NCBI RefSeq assembly: GCF_010692745.1
Contig: NZ_JAAHTB010000038.1
Span: 1-42,301, forward strand
DNA: 42,301 nt
Source of the DNA: Methylobacterium sp. BTF04
GTDB taxonomy: Bacteria > Pseudomonadota > Alphaproteobacteria > Rhizobiales > Beijerinckiaceae
Reading direction: 5' to 3'
Shown in pieces: positions 24,661-33,320 of this stretch. The first letter of the stretch is position 1, and each line of letters opens with the position of its first letter. The position numbers and the translations under genes are program-made. The notes below the pieces were generated by a model. The model was not told the DNA's origin and searched no databases. It saw only the letters and a list, made by a program, of their open reading frames with translations.

Positions 24661-25191
24661 TCACCGGTTCTCTCCGAAGGCGAAAGCGGCCCGGCGCTCC
24701 CAGGGGCCGCCAAGATAGCGCCAGAGCACCAGCCCCGGTGCGGTGAAGCGGAACGGAACGAAATCCCGCTCCAGATCGGCATGGAGCCTGCGGGCGACGT
24801 CGGGAGCGACCTTGTTCTGCACCGTCACGTGCGGACGCCAGCCCTGGCGATCCTGGGCCGTGAGGCTGTCCGCGAAGCGCCCCGCAAGCCGCGCGCGAAA
24901 GGCCGAAAGCGCGTCCGATTCGAGCACGTAGGCGACGCCCCGGCCGGTGAAGCGCAGGCCCGTCACCGCGACCTCGGCATCGGCCTCCACCCGCGCCAAC
25001 GCCGCCACCGTCTCGATGATGCCGACCTCGTCGAGCCCGGGCAGGTGATGGAACAGGGTCGCGTGCGCCGGAATGCGGTTGAGCGTCTCCGGGAAGTAGC
25101 GGCGGCGCAGCGCATCGAAATGCGCGAACGTCTCCGCATCCATCCCAAGCGTGAGGATCAGTGGGTCGGCGGTGGCGATGTGGTCTGTCAT
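24661..25191 (-). CDS. 2'-5' RNA ligase-like 2H phosphoesterase
   Basis: A 176-residue protein of the LigT/2H phosphoesterase superfamily. The two catalytic HxT motifs are visible: H43-A-T45 (PAHATLFHHL) and H121-V-T123 (RPHVTVQNK). Such enzymes hydrolyse or join 2',3'-cyclic or 2'-5' phosphodiester bonds in RNA, but the natural substrate of this protein is unknown. ATG 25191 (MTDHIATADP) was preferred over an in-frame upstream start because the extra residues look non-coding. It is first in a two-gene unit with the PAP2 phosphatase and is divergent from the AlgX-like gene. Confidence 0.9.
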   Translation of the reverse strand: MTDHIATADPLILTLGMDAETFAHFDALRRRYFPETLNRIPAHATLFHHLPGLDEVGIIETVAALARVEADAEVAVTGLRFTGRGVAYVLESDALSAFRARLAGRFADSLTAQDRQGWRPHVTVQNKVAPDVARRLHADLERDFVPFRFTAPGLVLWRYLGGPWERRAAFAFGENR

Positions 25192-25298
25192 GGTCGTCCG
25201 ATCACATGGCGCAGGGACCACGCCGGGTCCAGCCGAACCGCGCGCGCGTGTCCTGCTCCGATTCGACCCGGCCGAAAAAAATGGTCTAGAGAACCGCG

Positions 25299-26228
25299 AT
25301 GCGGCGCAAACATCGGGACATCGTTCATGTGGGTCGGGACGGCTGGCTCTTCCTGATCGGGGGCACGAACGGTGTTCTCACGCAGTATCGCCTCACGCTC
25401 GGACGCTGGTGGCGCCTGCGAGCCTGGACGAAGCTGGTCGAGGCGCGCACCGCCAAGGCACGAGAGCTTGGGATCCGCTATCTCCACACCCTCGTGCCGG
25501 AGAAGCTCTCGGTCTATGACGACCGCACCGACGATCTGCATTTCGATCCGCGACGGTCACCGGCCCGCGACCTTGCCCGGCGCCTGCGCGACAACCCGGC
25601 TTTCGTCGATCTCCTGGGGCCGATGCGTGCCGGGCGGGATGGCCCGGTGCCGCTCTATTATCGCACCGACACCCACTGGAACTACGACGGCTGTCTTCTG
25701 GCCTACCGCGTGCTGCTGCATGCCTGCGGGGCTGTCCCGCCGGCCGATATCGGCGAGCGTATTCGCTTCGAAACGACGCGGATTCGCGATCTCGGCGAGA
25801 AGCTGCCCAACCCACCGGAAGAGACCGCGAGCCACGCGGCGATCGATCGGGATGCCAAGCGCGTCTATGCCGGACCGCTCGTCACCGCTTACGAGGATGC
25901 CGGCCGGGCGGGGGATCTCCACGTCGGCGCCCATGTCCGCTATCGCAACGAGACGCCCGGCGCCGATCCGCGCACGGTGATCCTGTTCGGCGATTCCTAT
26001 GCCCATTTCGCGCCGATCATGCTCACCGGCCTGCTGGCCGAGACGTTCCGCGAGGTGCACTTCGTCTGGTCGTCGAGCATCGACTGGGCCTACGTGGCCT
26101 CGGTGAAGCCGGACCTGCTGCTGTTCGAGATGGCCGAGCGCTTTCTCACTCGCGTGCCCGACGATACGTTCGACGTGGAGGCCTACCAGAAGGCCGTGAT
26201 GCCGTCGGACCTCCGTGACCACACCTGA
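25299..26228 (+). CDS. AlgX/AlgJ-like SGNH-type protein (putative polysaccharide O-acetyltransferase domain)
   Basis: A 309-residue protein resembling the catalytic domain of the alginate O-acetylation proteins AlgX and AlgJ. The expected triad is present: Asp124 and His126 in YYRTDTHWNYDG and Ser233 in ILFGDSY. Family strings GRDGWLFLIGGTNG and LVPEKLSVYDDR also fit. AlgX and AlgJ are periplasmic, yet no signal peptide or membrane anchor is visible here, and no membrane-bound O-acyltransferase or polysaccharide genes lie alongside. It may act in the cytoplasm or on a different substrate. A GAGA string lies before ATG 25299. It is divergent from the 2H phosphoesterase gene. Confidence 0.8.
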   Translation: MRRKHRDIVHVGRDGWLFLIGGTNGVLTQYRLTLGRWWRLRAWTKLVEARTAKARELGIRYLHTLVPEKLSVYDDRTDDLHFDPRRSPARDLARRLRDNPAFVDLLGPMRAGRDGPVPLYYRTDTHWNYDGCLLAYRVLLHACGAVPPADIGERIRFETTRIRDLGEKLPNPPEETASHAAIDRDAKRVYAGPLVTAYEDAGRAGDLHVGAHVRYRNETPGADPRTVILFGDSYAHFAPIMLTGLLAETFREVHFVWSSSIDWAYVASVKPDLLLFEMAERFLTRVPDDTFDVEAYQKAVMPSDLRDHT

Positions 26229-26297
26229 GGGTCGGCGGACGCGGTTCCGTGCGCGCACCCTCTCGACAGATCGGGATGGCACCATACATCTGGCGGC

Positions 26298-26798
26298 ATG
26301 ACGCATTTCTCGACCACACGCCTCGCCCTCGGCGTTGCCACGCTTCTTTTCGCCGAACCGGCCCTGGCACAGACTGCGGTCAAGCTCGAGGGCCGTTGCG
26401 AGAAGCTGGTGATCGCTGGCCAGGATCTGAGCGGCAGCTGCAAGGGCACGCTCATGAACACGGTCTCGCGGAGCCGCACGAGCTTCGACTTCACCACCGG
26501 TGACGGACGCTCCTTGAGCTTTAGCGGAAACGGCGCGCAACAGGAGCGCACCGATGACACCGACCCGCTGCAGCCGATCAACCTGGTGATCCCGAGCGAG
26601 AAGACGAAGGATGGTGTGGTACAGGGCCCCCTGGTCGCCGTCGGCTCCTGCACCTTCACGTCGCCGCAGCCGGGAAAGACCGCCATCGCCTGTGAGGCCA
26701 ATGCCGCCAAGGGCCGCTATGAGGCGACCTTCGTCACCGACGCCAAGCCGGCCGCGGGCGCCGAGACCAAGCCAGACGCGAGCGCACCGGGCAAGTGA
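26298..26798 (+). CDS. Secreted protein of unknown function with four cysteines
   Basis: A 166-residue protein with a clear signal peptide (residues 1-24, cleaved near PALA-Q). The mature part is polar and holds four cysteines in two groups: Cys34 and Cys48, then two later ones in GSCTFTS and IACEAN. They could form two disulphides. The C-terminal ~20 residues are rich in Ala, Pro, Lys and Asp and look unstructured. I do not recognise a family. It follows the AlgX-like gene by 69 bases on the same strand and precedes the YbbN gene by 136 bases, with no clear functional tie to either. Confidence 0.75.
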   Translation: MTHFSTTRLALGVATLLFAEPALAQTAVKLEGRCEKLVIAGQDLSGSCKGTLMNTVSRSRTSFDFTTGDGRSLSFSGNGAQQERTDDTDPLQPINLVIPSEKTKDGVVQGPLVAVGSCTFTSPQPGKTAIACEANAAKGRYEATFVTDAKPAAGAETKPDASAPGK

Positions 26799-26934
26799 AC
26801 CGACCGGCTACAGCCGAATAGGATGCGCCCCGGTCTGGTCGGGACTGAGGGCGTACCCATCTATTGACGGAAGGCGCCGTCGTGGACAAACCCGACTTCG
26901 TCTTTAACAGAATTACCGACGCCCTGAGGACTTT

Positions 26935-27828
26935 ATGCTCAACGACGCGCCCTCTCCCGGCGACCCGATCAAGGACGTGACGACGGCCAGTTTCCGTGAG
27001 GACGTCGTCGCCGAGTCGATGCAGCAGCCCGTGCTGGTCGATTTCTGGGCGCCCTGGTGCGGCCCATGCAAACAGCTCGCACCGCTGCTGCAGAAGGCCG
27101 TGCAGGCGTCGGCCGGCGCGGTGAAGCTGGTCAAGATGAACATCGACGAGCATCCGTCCATCGCTGGTCAGCTTGGGATCCAGTCGATCCCGGCCGTCAT
27201 TGCCTTCGACAAGGGCCAGCCGGTGGACGGCTTCATGGGTGCCGTGCCGGAGGCGCAGATCAAGGAATTCATCGAGCGCCTCGGCGGACCGGCCGGCCCG
27301 TCGCCGATCGATGAGGCGTTGTCGGAAGCCGATGCATTGCTCGGCGTTGGCGATACGGCCGGCGCGGCGCAGCTCTATGCGGCGGTGCTCGCCGAGGAGC
27401 CCGAGAACCTCATCGCCATCGTGGCGCTCGCCAAGATCCAGCTCGACCTCGGCGAGATCGAGAATGCCAAGCAGTTTCTCGCCATGGCTCCCGCCGACAA
27501 GGCCGCCGACCCGGCATTGGCCGGCATGCGGGCTGCGATCGAACTCGCCGAAAAGGCCGCCGAACTCGGCGATCTCGGCGAGTTCCAGACCCGGATCGAG
27601 GCCGATCCATCCGATTTCCAGGCCCGTTTCGATCTCGCGCTCGGCCTTGCCGGGCTCAACAAGCGGGACGAGGCAGTGGACCAGCTCATCGAGATCGAGC
27701 GGCACGACAAGACATGGAACGAGGGCGCCGCACGCAAGCAGCTGCTCACGTTCTTCGAGGCCTGGGGCCTGATGGACAAGGCCTCCATCCGCGGCCGGCG
27801 GCGTCTTTCGACGCTGGTCTTCGCATGA
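26935..27828 (+). CDS. ybbN: YbbN/CnoX-type thioredoxin-TPR co-chaperone
   Basis: A 297-residue cytoplasmic protein. An N-terminal thioredoxin domain (~12-120) has a complete WCGPC active site (Cys42 and Cys45), unlike E. coli YbbN, which lacks one cysteine. A helical TPR-like region (~125-290) follows. Members protect proteins from oxidative damage and hand clients to chaperones. ATG 26935 follows GAGGA (26925-26929) at a good distance. The gene leads a plus-strand run with the Lon-N protein (28-base gap), the Trm112-like protein and the asparaginase. Confidence 0.92.
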   Translation: MLNDAPSPGDPIKDVTTASFREDVVAESMQQPVLVDFWAPWCGPCKQLAPLLQKAVQASAGAVKLVKMNIDEHPSIAGQLGIQSIPAVIAFDKGQPVDGFMGAVPEAQIKEFIERLGGPAGPSPIDEALSEADALLGVGDTAGAAQLYAAVLAEEPENLIAIVALAKIQLDLGEIENAKQFLAMAPADKAADPALAGMRAAIELAEKAAELGDLGEFQTRIEADPSDFQARFDLALGLAGLNKRDEAVDQLIEIERHDKTWNEGAARKQLLTFFEAWGLMDKASIRGRRRLSTLVFA

Positions 27829-27856
27829 TGCGCCACACCAACGGCGGGACGACGCG

Positions 27857-28525
27857 ATGAGCACGCATACCGGCTACAAGGGACCGGCCGACTGCCCCGG
27901 GGTCATCCCGGTCTTCCCCCTGCCCGGTGCGCTGCTTCTGCCGCGCGGGCAGATGCCGCTCAACATCTTCGAGCCACGCTACTTGGCGATGATCGACGAT
28001 GCGCTGCGCACCGACCGGATCATCGGCATGATCCAGCCGGACGTCGAGGCGGGATCCTCGCCGATGACGCCGAGGCTGTTCCGGGTCGGCTGCGCCGGGC
28101 GGATCACCCAGTTCGCCGAGACCGGCGACGGCCGCTACCTCGTCTCGCTCACCGGCATCAGCCGGTTCCGGGTCGAGAGCGAGCTCGCCGTGACCACCCG
28201 CTACCGGCGCTGCCAGGTGTCCTATGACGGGTTCGCGGTGGATTTCGAGCCGCGCGCCGGCGAGGAGGCCGTGGATCGCGATGGTGTGCTCAAGGCGCTG
28301 AAGGACTTCGTCGAGGTCAACGACCTCAAGGTGGACTGGGCCGGCATCGAGGAGGCGCCCAACGAGGCGCTGGTGAATGCCCTGTGCATGATGAGTCCGT
28401 TCGGCGCGCGCGAAAAGCAGGCGATGCTGGAGGCCGCCGACCTCAAGACGCGGGCGGAGGTCTTGATCGCGGTGACCGAAATGGAGTTGGTGCGCGGGTC
28501 GGGCTCCGAACCGACGCTTCAGTGA
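27857..28525 (+). CDS. Lon N-terminal (substrate-binding) domain protein
   Basis: A 222-residue protein consisting of a free-standing Lon-N domain without the ATPase or protease parts. The hallmark start is VIPVFPLPGALLLPRGQMPLNIFEPRY, and LFRVGCAGRITQFAETGDGRYLVSLTGISRFRV is also typical. Such proteins may bind unfolded polypeptides or regulate the Lon protease, but no activity is established. It lies 28 bases after ybbN and 38 before the Trm112-like gene, an arrangement I recall from other alphaproteobacteria, so a joint role in protein quality control is likely. Confidence 0.93.
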   Translation: MSTHTGYKGPADCPGVIPVFPLPGALLLPRGQMPLNIFEPRYLAMIDDALRTDRIIGMIQPDVEAGSSPMTPRLFRVGCAGRITQFAETGDGRYLVSLTGISRFRVESELAVTTRYRRCQVSYDGFAVDFEPRAGEEAVDRDGVLKALKDFVEVNDLKVDWAGIEEAPNEALVNALCMMSPFGAREKQAMLEAADLKTRAEVLIAVTEMELVRGSGSEPTLQ

Positions 28526-28563
28526 TCGTCGATCACCACACCGCCTTCGAGGAAACACGAGAC

Positions 28564-28767
28564 ATGGCCGCTGAATCCCAGAGCCCGGTCGAGGCGACCC
28601 GCGTCGACCCCAAGCTGCTCGAACTTCTCGTCTGCCCGCTGACCAAGACGACGCTCGAATACGATGCCGTCCGCCAGGAGCTGATCAGCCGGTCGGCCAA
28701 GCTCGCCTATCCGATCCGCGACGGGATCCCGATCATGCTGCCGGAAGAGGCCCGGCCAATCGACTGA
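28564..28767 (+). CDS. Trm112/UPF0434 family small protein
   Basis: A 67-residue protein of the Trm112-like (UPF0434, YcaR) family. The core LLELLVCPLTKTTLEYD and the closing AYPIRDGIPIMLPEEAR are clear. Only one cysteine (Cys24) is present, so a four-cysteine zinc site is not possible here. Eukaryotic Trm112 activates methyltransferases; the role of bacterial members is not settled. ATG 28564 follows GAGGAAA at a suitable distance. It lies 8 bases before the asparaginase start codon, so they are probably translated from one message. Confidence 0.9.
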   Translation: MAAESQSPVEATRVDPKLLELLVCPLTKTTLEYDAVRQELISRSAKLAYPIRDGIPIMLPEEARPID

Positions 28768-28775
28768 GCGACGCC

Positions 28776-29777
28776 GTGTCGACGAACCTCTCGGCTGCCA
28801 CCCTTCCGCGCGTCGCCATCGTCGCCACCGGTGGCACCATCGCCATGAAGAACGATCCTGTGACGGGGGCGCCGGTGCCGGCGCTGTCCGGCGCGGATCT
28901 CGTTGCGGCGGTGCCCGGTCTGACGCGCCTGGCCACATTGACGGTGACCGAGTTCGCCAACTTGCCGAGCACCTATATGGGGCCGGCACTGTGGCCGGCC
29001 CTGACCCGGACCGTCGAAGAACTTCTCGCTCACGACGATATCGCTGGGGTTGTCGTCCTGCACGGCACCGACACCCTCGACCAGACCGCGTTTTTCCTCG
29101 ACCTGACGCTCATCGGCGACAAGCCCGTGGTGGTCATCGGGGCGCAGCGCAATGCGTCCGATCCCGATGGCGATGGCGGCCGCAACCTCCTCAACGCAGT
29201 GCGTCAGATCCTGGCGCCCGGCGCGCACGACATGGGCGTTACGGTGACGCTCAACCACAACATCAACGCCGCCCGCGAAGTCCGGAAGACCCACACCAAC
29301 AACGTCGAGACCTTCAACTCCGGGGATGCCGGTTTCCTCGGTACCGTGGACGAGGACCGGGTGGTGTTCGCCCGCAAGTCCCTTCGGCGCCAGACGCTGC
29401 CGATCCCCGCCGCAATGCCGCGCATCGATGTGGTCGCGATGTATGCCGGCGCCGATGGCGCCCAGCTGCGCCATGCGGTGGATGACGGCGCCGACGCGAT
29501 CGTGGTCAGCGCCTATGGCTTCGGCAACGTCAACGATGCCCTGCACGACGCGGTCGCCGAGGCCATCGCCAAAGGCGTCGTGGTGATCGTCGCGAGCCAG
29601 CTCGCCAATGGCCGCGCGCTGCCCGTCTACGGCTTCAAGGGCGGTGGCAAGACCTTGCGCGACGCCGGGGCGGTCTTCGCCGACGATCTCTCGCCGGACA
29701 AGGCTCGGGTGCTCGCTCTTCTGGCGCTGCCGATCACCCGCGACCGGGCGGCGTTGCAGGCGTATTTCGACCGATAG
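28776..29777 (+). CDS. L-asparaginase (type I/II fold)
   Basis: A 333-residue enzyme hydrolysing asparagine to aspartate and ammonia. The two threonine motifs are intact: TGGT at 18-21 (ATGGTIAMK) and HGTDT at 96-100 (VVLHGTDTLDQTAFF), with Thr98 and Asp99 as partner residues. The RNASDPDGDGGRNL region is also conserved. No signal peptide is visible, so it is probably cytoplasmic. The start is GTG 28776, 8 bases after the Trm112-like stop codon. The last gene of the ybbN run; a short stem-loop terminator could not be identified after its stop codon. Confidence 0.93.
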   Translation: MSTNLSAATLPRVAIVATGGTIAMKNDPVTGAPVPALSGADLVAAVPGLTRLATLTVTEFANLPSTYMGPALWPALTRTVEELLAHDDIAGVVVLHGTDTLDQTAFFLDLTLIGDKPVVVIGAQRNASDPDGDGGRNLLNAVRQILAPGAHDMGVTVTLNHNINAAREVRKTHTNNVETFNSGDAGFLGTVDEDRVVFARKSLRRQTLPIPAAMPRIDVVAMYAGADGAQLRHAVDDGADAIVVSAYGFGNVNDALHDAVAEAIAKGVVVIVASQLANGRALPVYGFKGGGKTLRDAGAVFADDLSPDKARVLALLALPITRDRAALQAYFDR

Positions 29778-30043
29778 CAGCTCCCCGCAATCGGCTTCCG
29801 CCAGCACAGCGTCCAGCCCTCAAAGAAACCGCGCGAACAACGCATCGAAACGCCGAGCTTGCTCCAGTCACCGACTGTTCAGCTTGGTTCGGCGATAATG
29901 TTCATTCTGAAATAGTGAAGCGCGTCATAATCCTGCCGCTTCGGCACGTATCCTGTTGGCCTTCACACTCGATCGTCTGCTGGGGATGTCTTCGTGCCGT
30001 ACGCGGCCGGGGTTCTGCCGAGCGTATTGCCGAAGGATGATGC

Positions 30044-30439
30044 ATGTCGAAAATCGCCGTGACGCTGGCCCTGAGTGCCGGACTGTCCTCGCTCGCGATG
30101 CTGCCGGCGACCGCCCGCGATGGCGGCAATTTCAATGGTGCCTGGTCGGTGGAACTGGTGACCGAGAGCGGCATGGTCTGCGATAGCCGGTACAGCTATT
30201 CGGTCTCGGTGCAGGAAGGGCAGGTGCGCCTCGTCTCCGCCGCGGCGAGCGCGACGATGACGGGCCGCGTCGGCCCGGACGGCACCGTGGGTCTCAGCGT
30301 GTCCAACGGCTCGGCCACGGGCGCGGCGTCCGGCCGGCTCCAGGCACAGACCGGCGGCGGTACCTGGAAGGTGTCTTCGTTGTGCTCGGGGCGCTGGACG
30401 GCCCGGCGTCAGACGACGCGGACCGCCCAAGCGGAGTAG
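30044..30439 (+). CDS. Small secreted protein, unknown function
   Basis: A 131-residue protein with a signal peptide (residues ~1-24, near ATA-RD). The mature part is rich in Gly, Ser and Thr, with NFNGAWSVELVTESGMVCDSRYSYSV and GTWKVSSLCSGRWTARR strings, and carries two cysteines that could form one disulphide. It resembles small rhizobial proteins of unknown function built of beta strands. The 266 bases upstream, after the asparaginase gene, hold no recognised gene. It converges on the SpoIIAA-like gene. Confidence 0.75.
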   Translation: MSKIAVTLALSAGLSSLAMLPATARDGGNFNGAWSVELVTESGMVCDSRYSYSVSVQEGQVRLVSAAASATMTGRVGPDGTVGLSVSNGSATGAASGRLQAQTGGGTWKVSSLCSGRWTARRQTTRTAQAE

Positions 30440-30462
30440 GTTTCGAGCCGGCTCTCTCGGCC

Positions 30463-30822
30463 TCAGGCCGTGGCGAGCCAGGTGCGCGCCTCTTCGATAT
30501 GCGCACGGTCGAAGGTCTTGATCTTGGCGGGCGAGACCTTGCCGAAGGTGTCGGCGACCATGCGCAGCCACGACGCGTCGGTGACCAGGGCGACATGGCT
30601 GACGCCCTTCATCATCGCGAGGCCGAAGCGGACGTCCTTGAAGAAGGCGGCCGGCTCCATGCCCTTGAACTCGCGCACGTCCTCGAGGAGCTTGAGCTTG
30701 GCCCCCTTGTCGAGGTCGGCCTGCATCGCCGCGATGACGGTGTTCATGTCCTGATCGGTGATCTGCCCATCGACGACGATCTCGGCGACGTTCGATTCCG
30801 GCTTCTTGGTGTAGGTCAGCAC
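30463..30822 (-). CDS. SpoIIAA-like (STAS-fold) protein
   Basis: A 119-residue protein of the SpoIIAA-like/STAS-related family, seen in strings such as NVAEIVVDGQITDQDMNTVIAAMQADL, LKLLEDVREFKGMEPAAFFKDVRFGL and KIKTFDRAHIEEARTWL. Members are small cytoplasmic proteins of unclear role. The frame is open upstream, but AGGAG (plus-strand 30831-30835) lies 8 bases before GTG 30822 and fixes that start. It lies 54 bases downstream of priA on the same strand. Confidence 0.85.
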   Translation of the reverse strand: MLTYTKKPESNVAEIVVDGQITDQDMNTVIAAMQADLDKGAKLKLLEDVREFKGMEPAAFFKDVRFGLAMMKGVSHVALVTDASWLRMVADTFGKVSPAKIKTFDRAHIEEARTWLATA

Positions 30823-30830
30823 GTGCAGTA

Positions 30831-30835
30831 CTCCT
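30831..30835 (-). promoter_or_regulatory. Ribosome site fixing the GTG start of the SpoIIAA-like gene
   Basis: The minus-strand string AGGAG sits 8 bases before GTG 30822. The in-frame codons upstream of it (to 30858) have no comparable site, so the shorter protein is preferred. Confidence 0.6.
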
Positions 30836-30876
30836 CGGCTTAAGCCCGAACGCACCAAGCGAACGTCGGGCTGGTG

Positions 30877-33204
30877 TTATAGGAAACTTTGCGGGTCGAC
30901 GTCGATGGCGACCTTCACGTTGCCGCGAACCTTCGGCCCACGCGCGATCCAATCGCGCAGATACGTCTGCAGGTCTACGCTCCGCTCCGTCTTCACCAGG
31001 ATACGAAACCGGTAGCGGCCGCGGATAAGCGCCAGCGGCGCTTCGGCCGGTCCCAGCACCATCACCCCGTCCGGAGGGTCGGCGGCCCGTGCCAGCGCCT
31101 GCCCGTGCGCTTCCGCTACGTCGCGGTCGTTGGCCGAGACGATGAGGGCCGCCAGCCGTCCGAACGGCGGCAGGCCGGCGGCTTCGCGCGCGGCGATCTC
31201 CTCGTCGTAGAACCGCTCGACGTCGCCCGACAGCAGGGCTGCGATTACCGGGTGGTCGGGCTGGAAGGTCTGGACCAGCGCGCGACCGGGCTTCTCGCCG
31301 CGTCCGGCCCGGCCGGTGACCTGCTGCAGGAGCTGGAAGGTCCGTTCGGCCGCGCGCGGGTCGCCCGAGGTCAGGCCGATATCGGCATCGAGCACGCCGA
31401 CCAGCGTCAGGTGCGGGAAGTTGTGGCCCTTGGCCACCAACTGGGTGCCGATGACGATGTCGCAGTCTCCATCGGCCACGCTCTGGAGTTCGGCGCGCAG
31501 GCGCTCGGCCCCGCCGGGAAAGTCGCTCGACAAGACGATGATGCGCTTGTCCGGAAACAGCGCCGTCACCTCCTCGGCGATGCGCTCGACGCCGGGTCCA
31601 CAGGGCGTGAGGTTGTCGAAGGTGCCGCATTCCGAGCAGGATTCCGGGCGACGCTCGGCATAACCGCATTGGTGGCAGACCAGGGCCCGGCGGAAGCGGT
31701 GCTCCACCAGCCAGGTCGAGCAGTTGCGGCACTGGTAACGGTGGCCGCAGGCCCGGCACAGGGTCAGCGGCGCGTAGCCCCGGCGGTTGAGAAACAGCAA
31801 AGCCTGATCGCCCGCCGCCACGGTCTCGCGCACGGCAGCGATCAGGCTCGGCGCGATGAAGCTGCCGCGCTCGGGCTTATCAACGCGCATGTCGATGGCG
31901 GCGATGTCCGGCAGCCGCCGGCCGCCGAAGCGTTCGGGCAGGACGAGGCGACGGTAGCGCCCGCGCTCCGCGTTCACCCGGGTCTCGATGGACGGGGTGG
32001 CGGAGGCCAAGACCACCGGGCAGTTCTCGATCCGCCCACGCACCACCGCCATGTCGCGCGCGTGGTAATGCACCCCGTCCTCCTGCTTGTAGGCGGCCTC
32101 GTGCTCCTCATCGACGACGATGAGGCCGAGTCGCGCGAACGGCAGGAACAGGGCCGAGCGGGCGCCGACCACCACCGCGATCTCTCCCGCCGCGACCCCG
32201 GCACGGATGCGCTCGCGGCGCTTGGCTCCGATACCGGAATGCCAGGTGGCGGGGCGCACGCCGAAGCGCTCGGCGAACCGATCGAGAAACTGCGCCGTCA
32301 GCGCGATTTCCGGCATCAGGATCAACGCCTGGCATCCGCGCCGGACGCAATCGGCCACGGCCTCGAAATACACCTCGGTCTTCCCGGAGCCGGTGACGCC
32401 TTCGAGCAGGATGGTGGGCGCGCGTGGGGACGCGTCGCCGGCGCCGGTGATGAGTTTGCCGGGCGTCTCGGCTCCCGCCTCACCCTGTTGGTCTCCCTCT
32501 AGCAGAGGACTCCCGAGCCCGGCCTTCCCGGGGCGTTGCCCTCCGCCGGACTCATCCACCGCATCCGCAGGACACGCGGCGGCAGCGGCCGGATTCATCA
32601 TCGCGATCAGGTCGCGCACGGCCCCGGCTTGCGCCTCCGACAGGGGCACGCGGGCATGGTCTGGATCGGGCGGCAGGGCGACCGGCTCGGGGGCGAGCGC
32701 CGTGGCCTCCAGCGCGCCGTCGTCGATCAGCCCGTCGACGACGCTGAGCGAGACCCCGGCCTCCTTGGCGAGCGCGCTCTTGCCACGCAGGGCGCCATCT
32801 TCGGCCACCGCCAGCACCTTCAGGCGGGCGGGCGTCGGACGGGTGGGCGCCTTGCCCGAGGCGCGCACGCCGATCCGCACGGTCTCGGCCTGGGCCGCCT
32901 CGTCGGGCAGCCGCAGGGTCATGGCCAAGGCCGAGCCCTTCGGCGCCAGGGTGTAGCGGGCGAGCCAGTCGACGAGTTCCCGCAACGGGCCGGAGAGCGG
33001 CGGCACCCCGAGCCGCCCCGTCACCGGGCGCAGGTTCGTACCCGATGGGCTCTCGCGCACCCCCCAGACCACACCCACGGTCTCGCGCGGCCCGAGCGGA
33101 ATCTGCACCACGTCGCCGACCGCCAGGGTCAGCCCGGCGGGCACCGCGTAGCTGTAGGCGCTGTCGAGCGCGAGCGGGATCAGGATCTCGGCGACGCTGG
33201 GCAT
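30877..33204 (-). CDS. priA: Primosomal protein N' (PriA helicase)
   Basis: A 775-residue replication-restart helicase. The 3'-DNA-binding domain occupies ~1-105 (EILIPLALDSAYSYAVPAGL). The winged-helix-like linker follows to ~200. The helicase core starts with Walker A GVTGSGKTE (269-277), then VDEEHEAAYKQED, and ASATPS. An eight-cysteine zinc region includes CRACGHRYQCRNC and CHQCGYAERRPESCSEC. The C-terminal part includes GTQLVAKGHNFPHLTLVGVLDADIGL and QVTGRAGRG. All catalytic motifs are intact. About 58 extra low-complexity residues (~204-262) lie before Walker A. Start ATG 33204 (MPSVAEIL) was chosen because the upstream frame looks non-coding. It is divergent from the iron ATPase gene. 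Confidence 0.96.
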   Translation of the reverse strand: MPSVAEILIPLALDSAYSYAVPAGLTLAVGDVVQIPLGPRETVGVVWGVRESPSGTNLRPVTGRLGVPPLSGPLRELVDWLARYTLAPKGSALAMTLRLPDEAAQAETVRIGVRASGKAPTRPTPARLKVLAVAEDGALRGKSALAKEAGVSLSVVDGLIDDGALEATALAPEPVALPPDPDHARVPLSEAQAGAVRDLIAMMNPAAAAACPADAVDESGGGQRPGKAGLGSPLLEGDQQGEAGAETPGKLITGAGDASPRAPTILLEGVTGSGKTEVYFEAVADCVRRGCQALILMPEIALTAQFLDRFAERFGVRPATWHSGIGAKRRERIRAGVAAGEIAVVVGARSALFLPFARLGLIVVDEEHEAAYKQEDGVHYHARDMAVVRGRIENCPVVLASATPSIETRVNAERGRYRRLVLPERFGGRRLPDIAAIDMRVDKPERGSFIAPSLIAAVRETVAAGDQALLFLNRRGYAPLTLCRACGHRYQCRNCSTWLVEHRFRRALVCHQCGYAERRPESCSECGTFDNLTPCGPGVERIAEEVTALFPDKRIIVLSSDFPGGAERLRAELQSVADGDCDIVIGTQLVAKGHNFPHLTLVGVLDADIGLTSGDPRAAERTFQLLQQVTGRAGRGEKPGRALVQTFQPDHPVIAALLSGDVERFYDEEIAAREAAGLPPFGRLAALIVSANDRDVAEAHGQALARAADPPDGVMVLGPAEAPLALIRGRYRFRILVKTERSVDLQTYLRDWIARGPKVRGNVKVAIDVDPQSFL
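32419..32595 (-). other. In-frame low-complexity insertion within priA
   Basis: Codons ~204-262 of priA encode a Gly/Ala/Pro-rich stretch (including GGQRPGKAGLGSPL and EGDQQGEAGAETPGK) between the domain that ends in AMMNP and the helicase core. It contains a small CCTCT-AGC-AGAGG hairpin near 32496-32508. Most PriA proteins I recall have only a short link here. The segment could be a linker expansion or a short mobile protein-coding repeat. Confidence 0.45.
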
Positions 33205-33320
33205 CGGTAGGGTTTGGCCTGGAACATACCCGGAATATAAGCATGAAGGAGCCGTTGCGCGACCGGGCGAACGCACGCCGCCTGATGCCCTTCTCCGACA
33301 GTCGGACTTGAAGACCTCCC

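Noticed and set aside
30889..32502. 537-residue open frame opposite priA
   Set aside because: It is a shadow of priA with no family motif, and no plausible ribosome site was seen.
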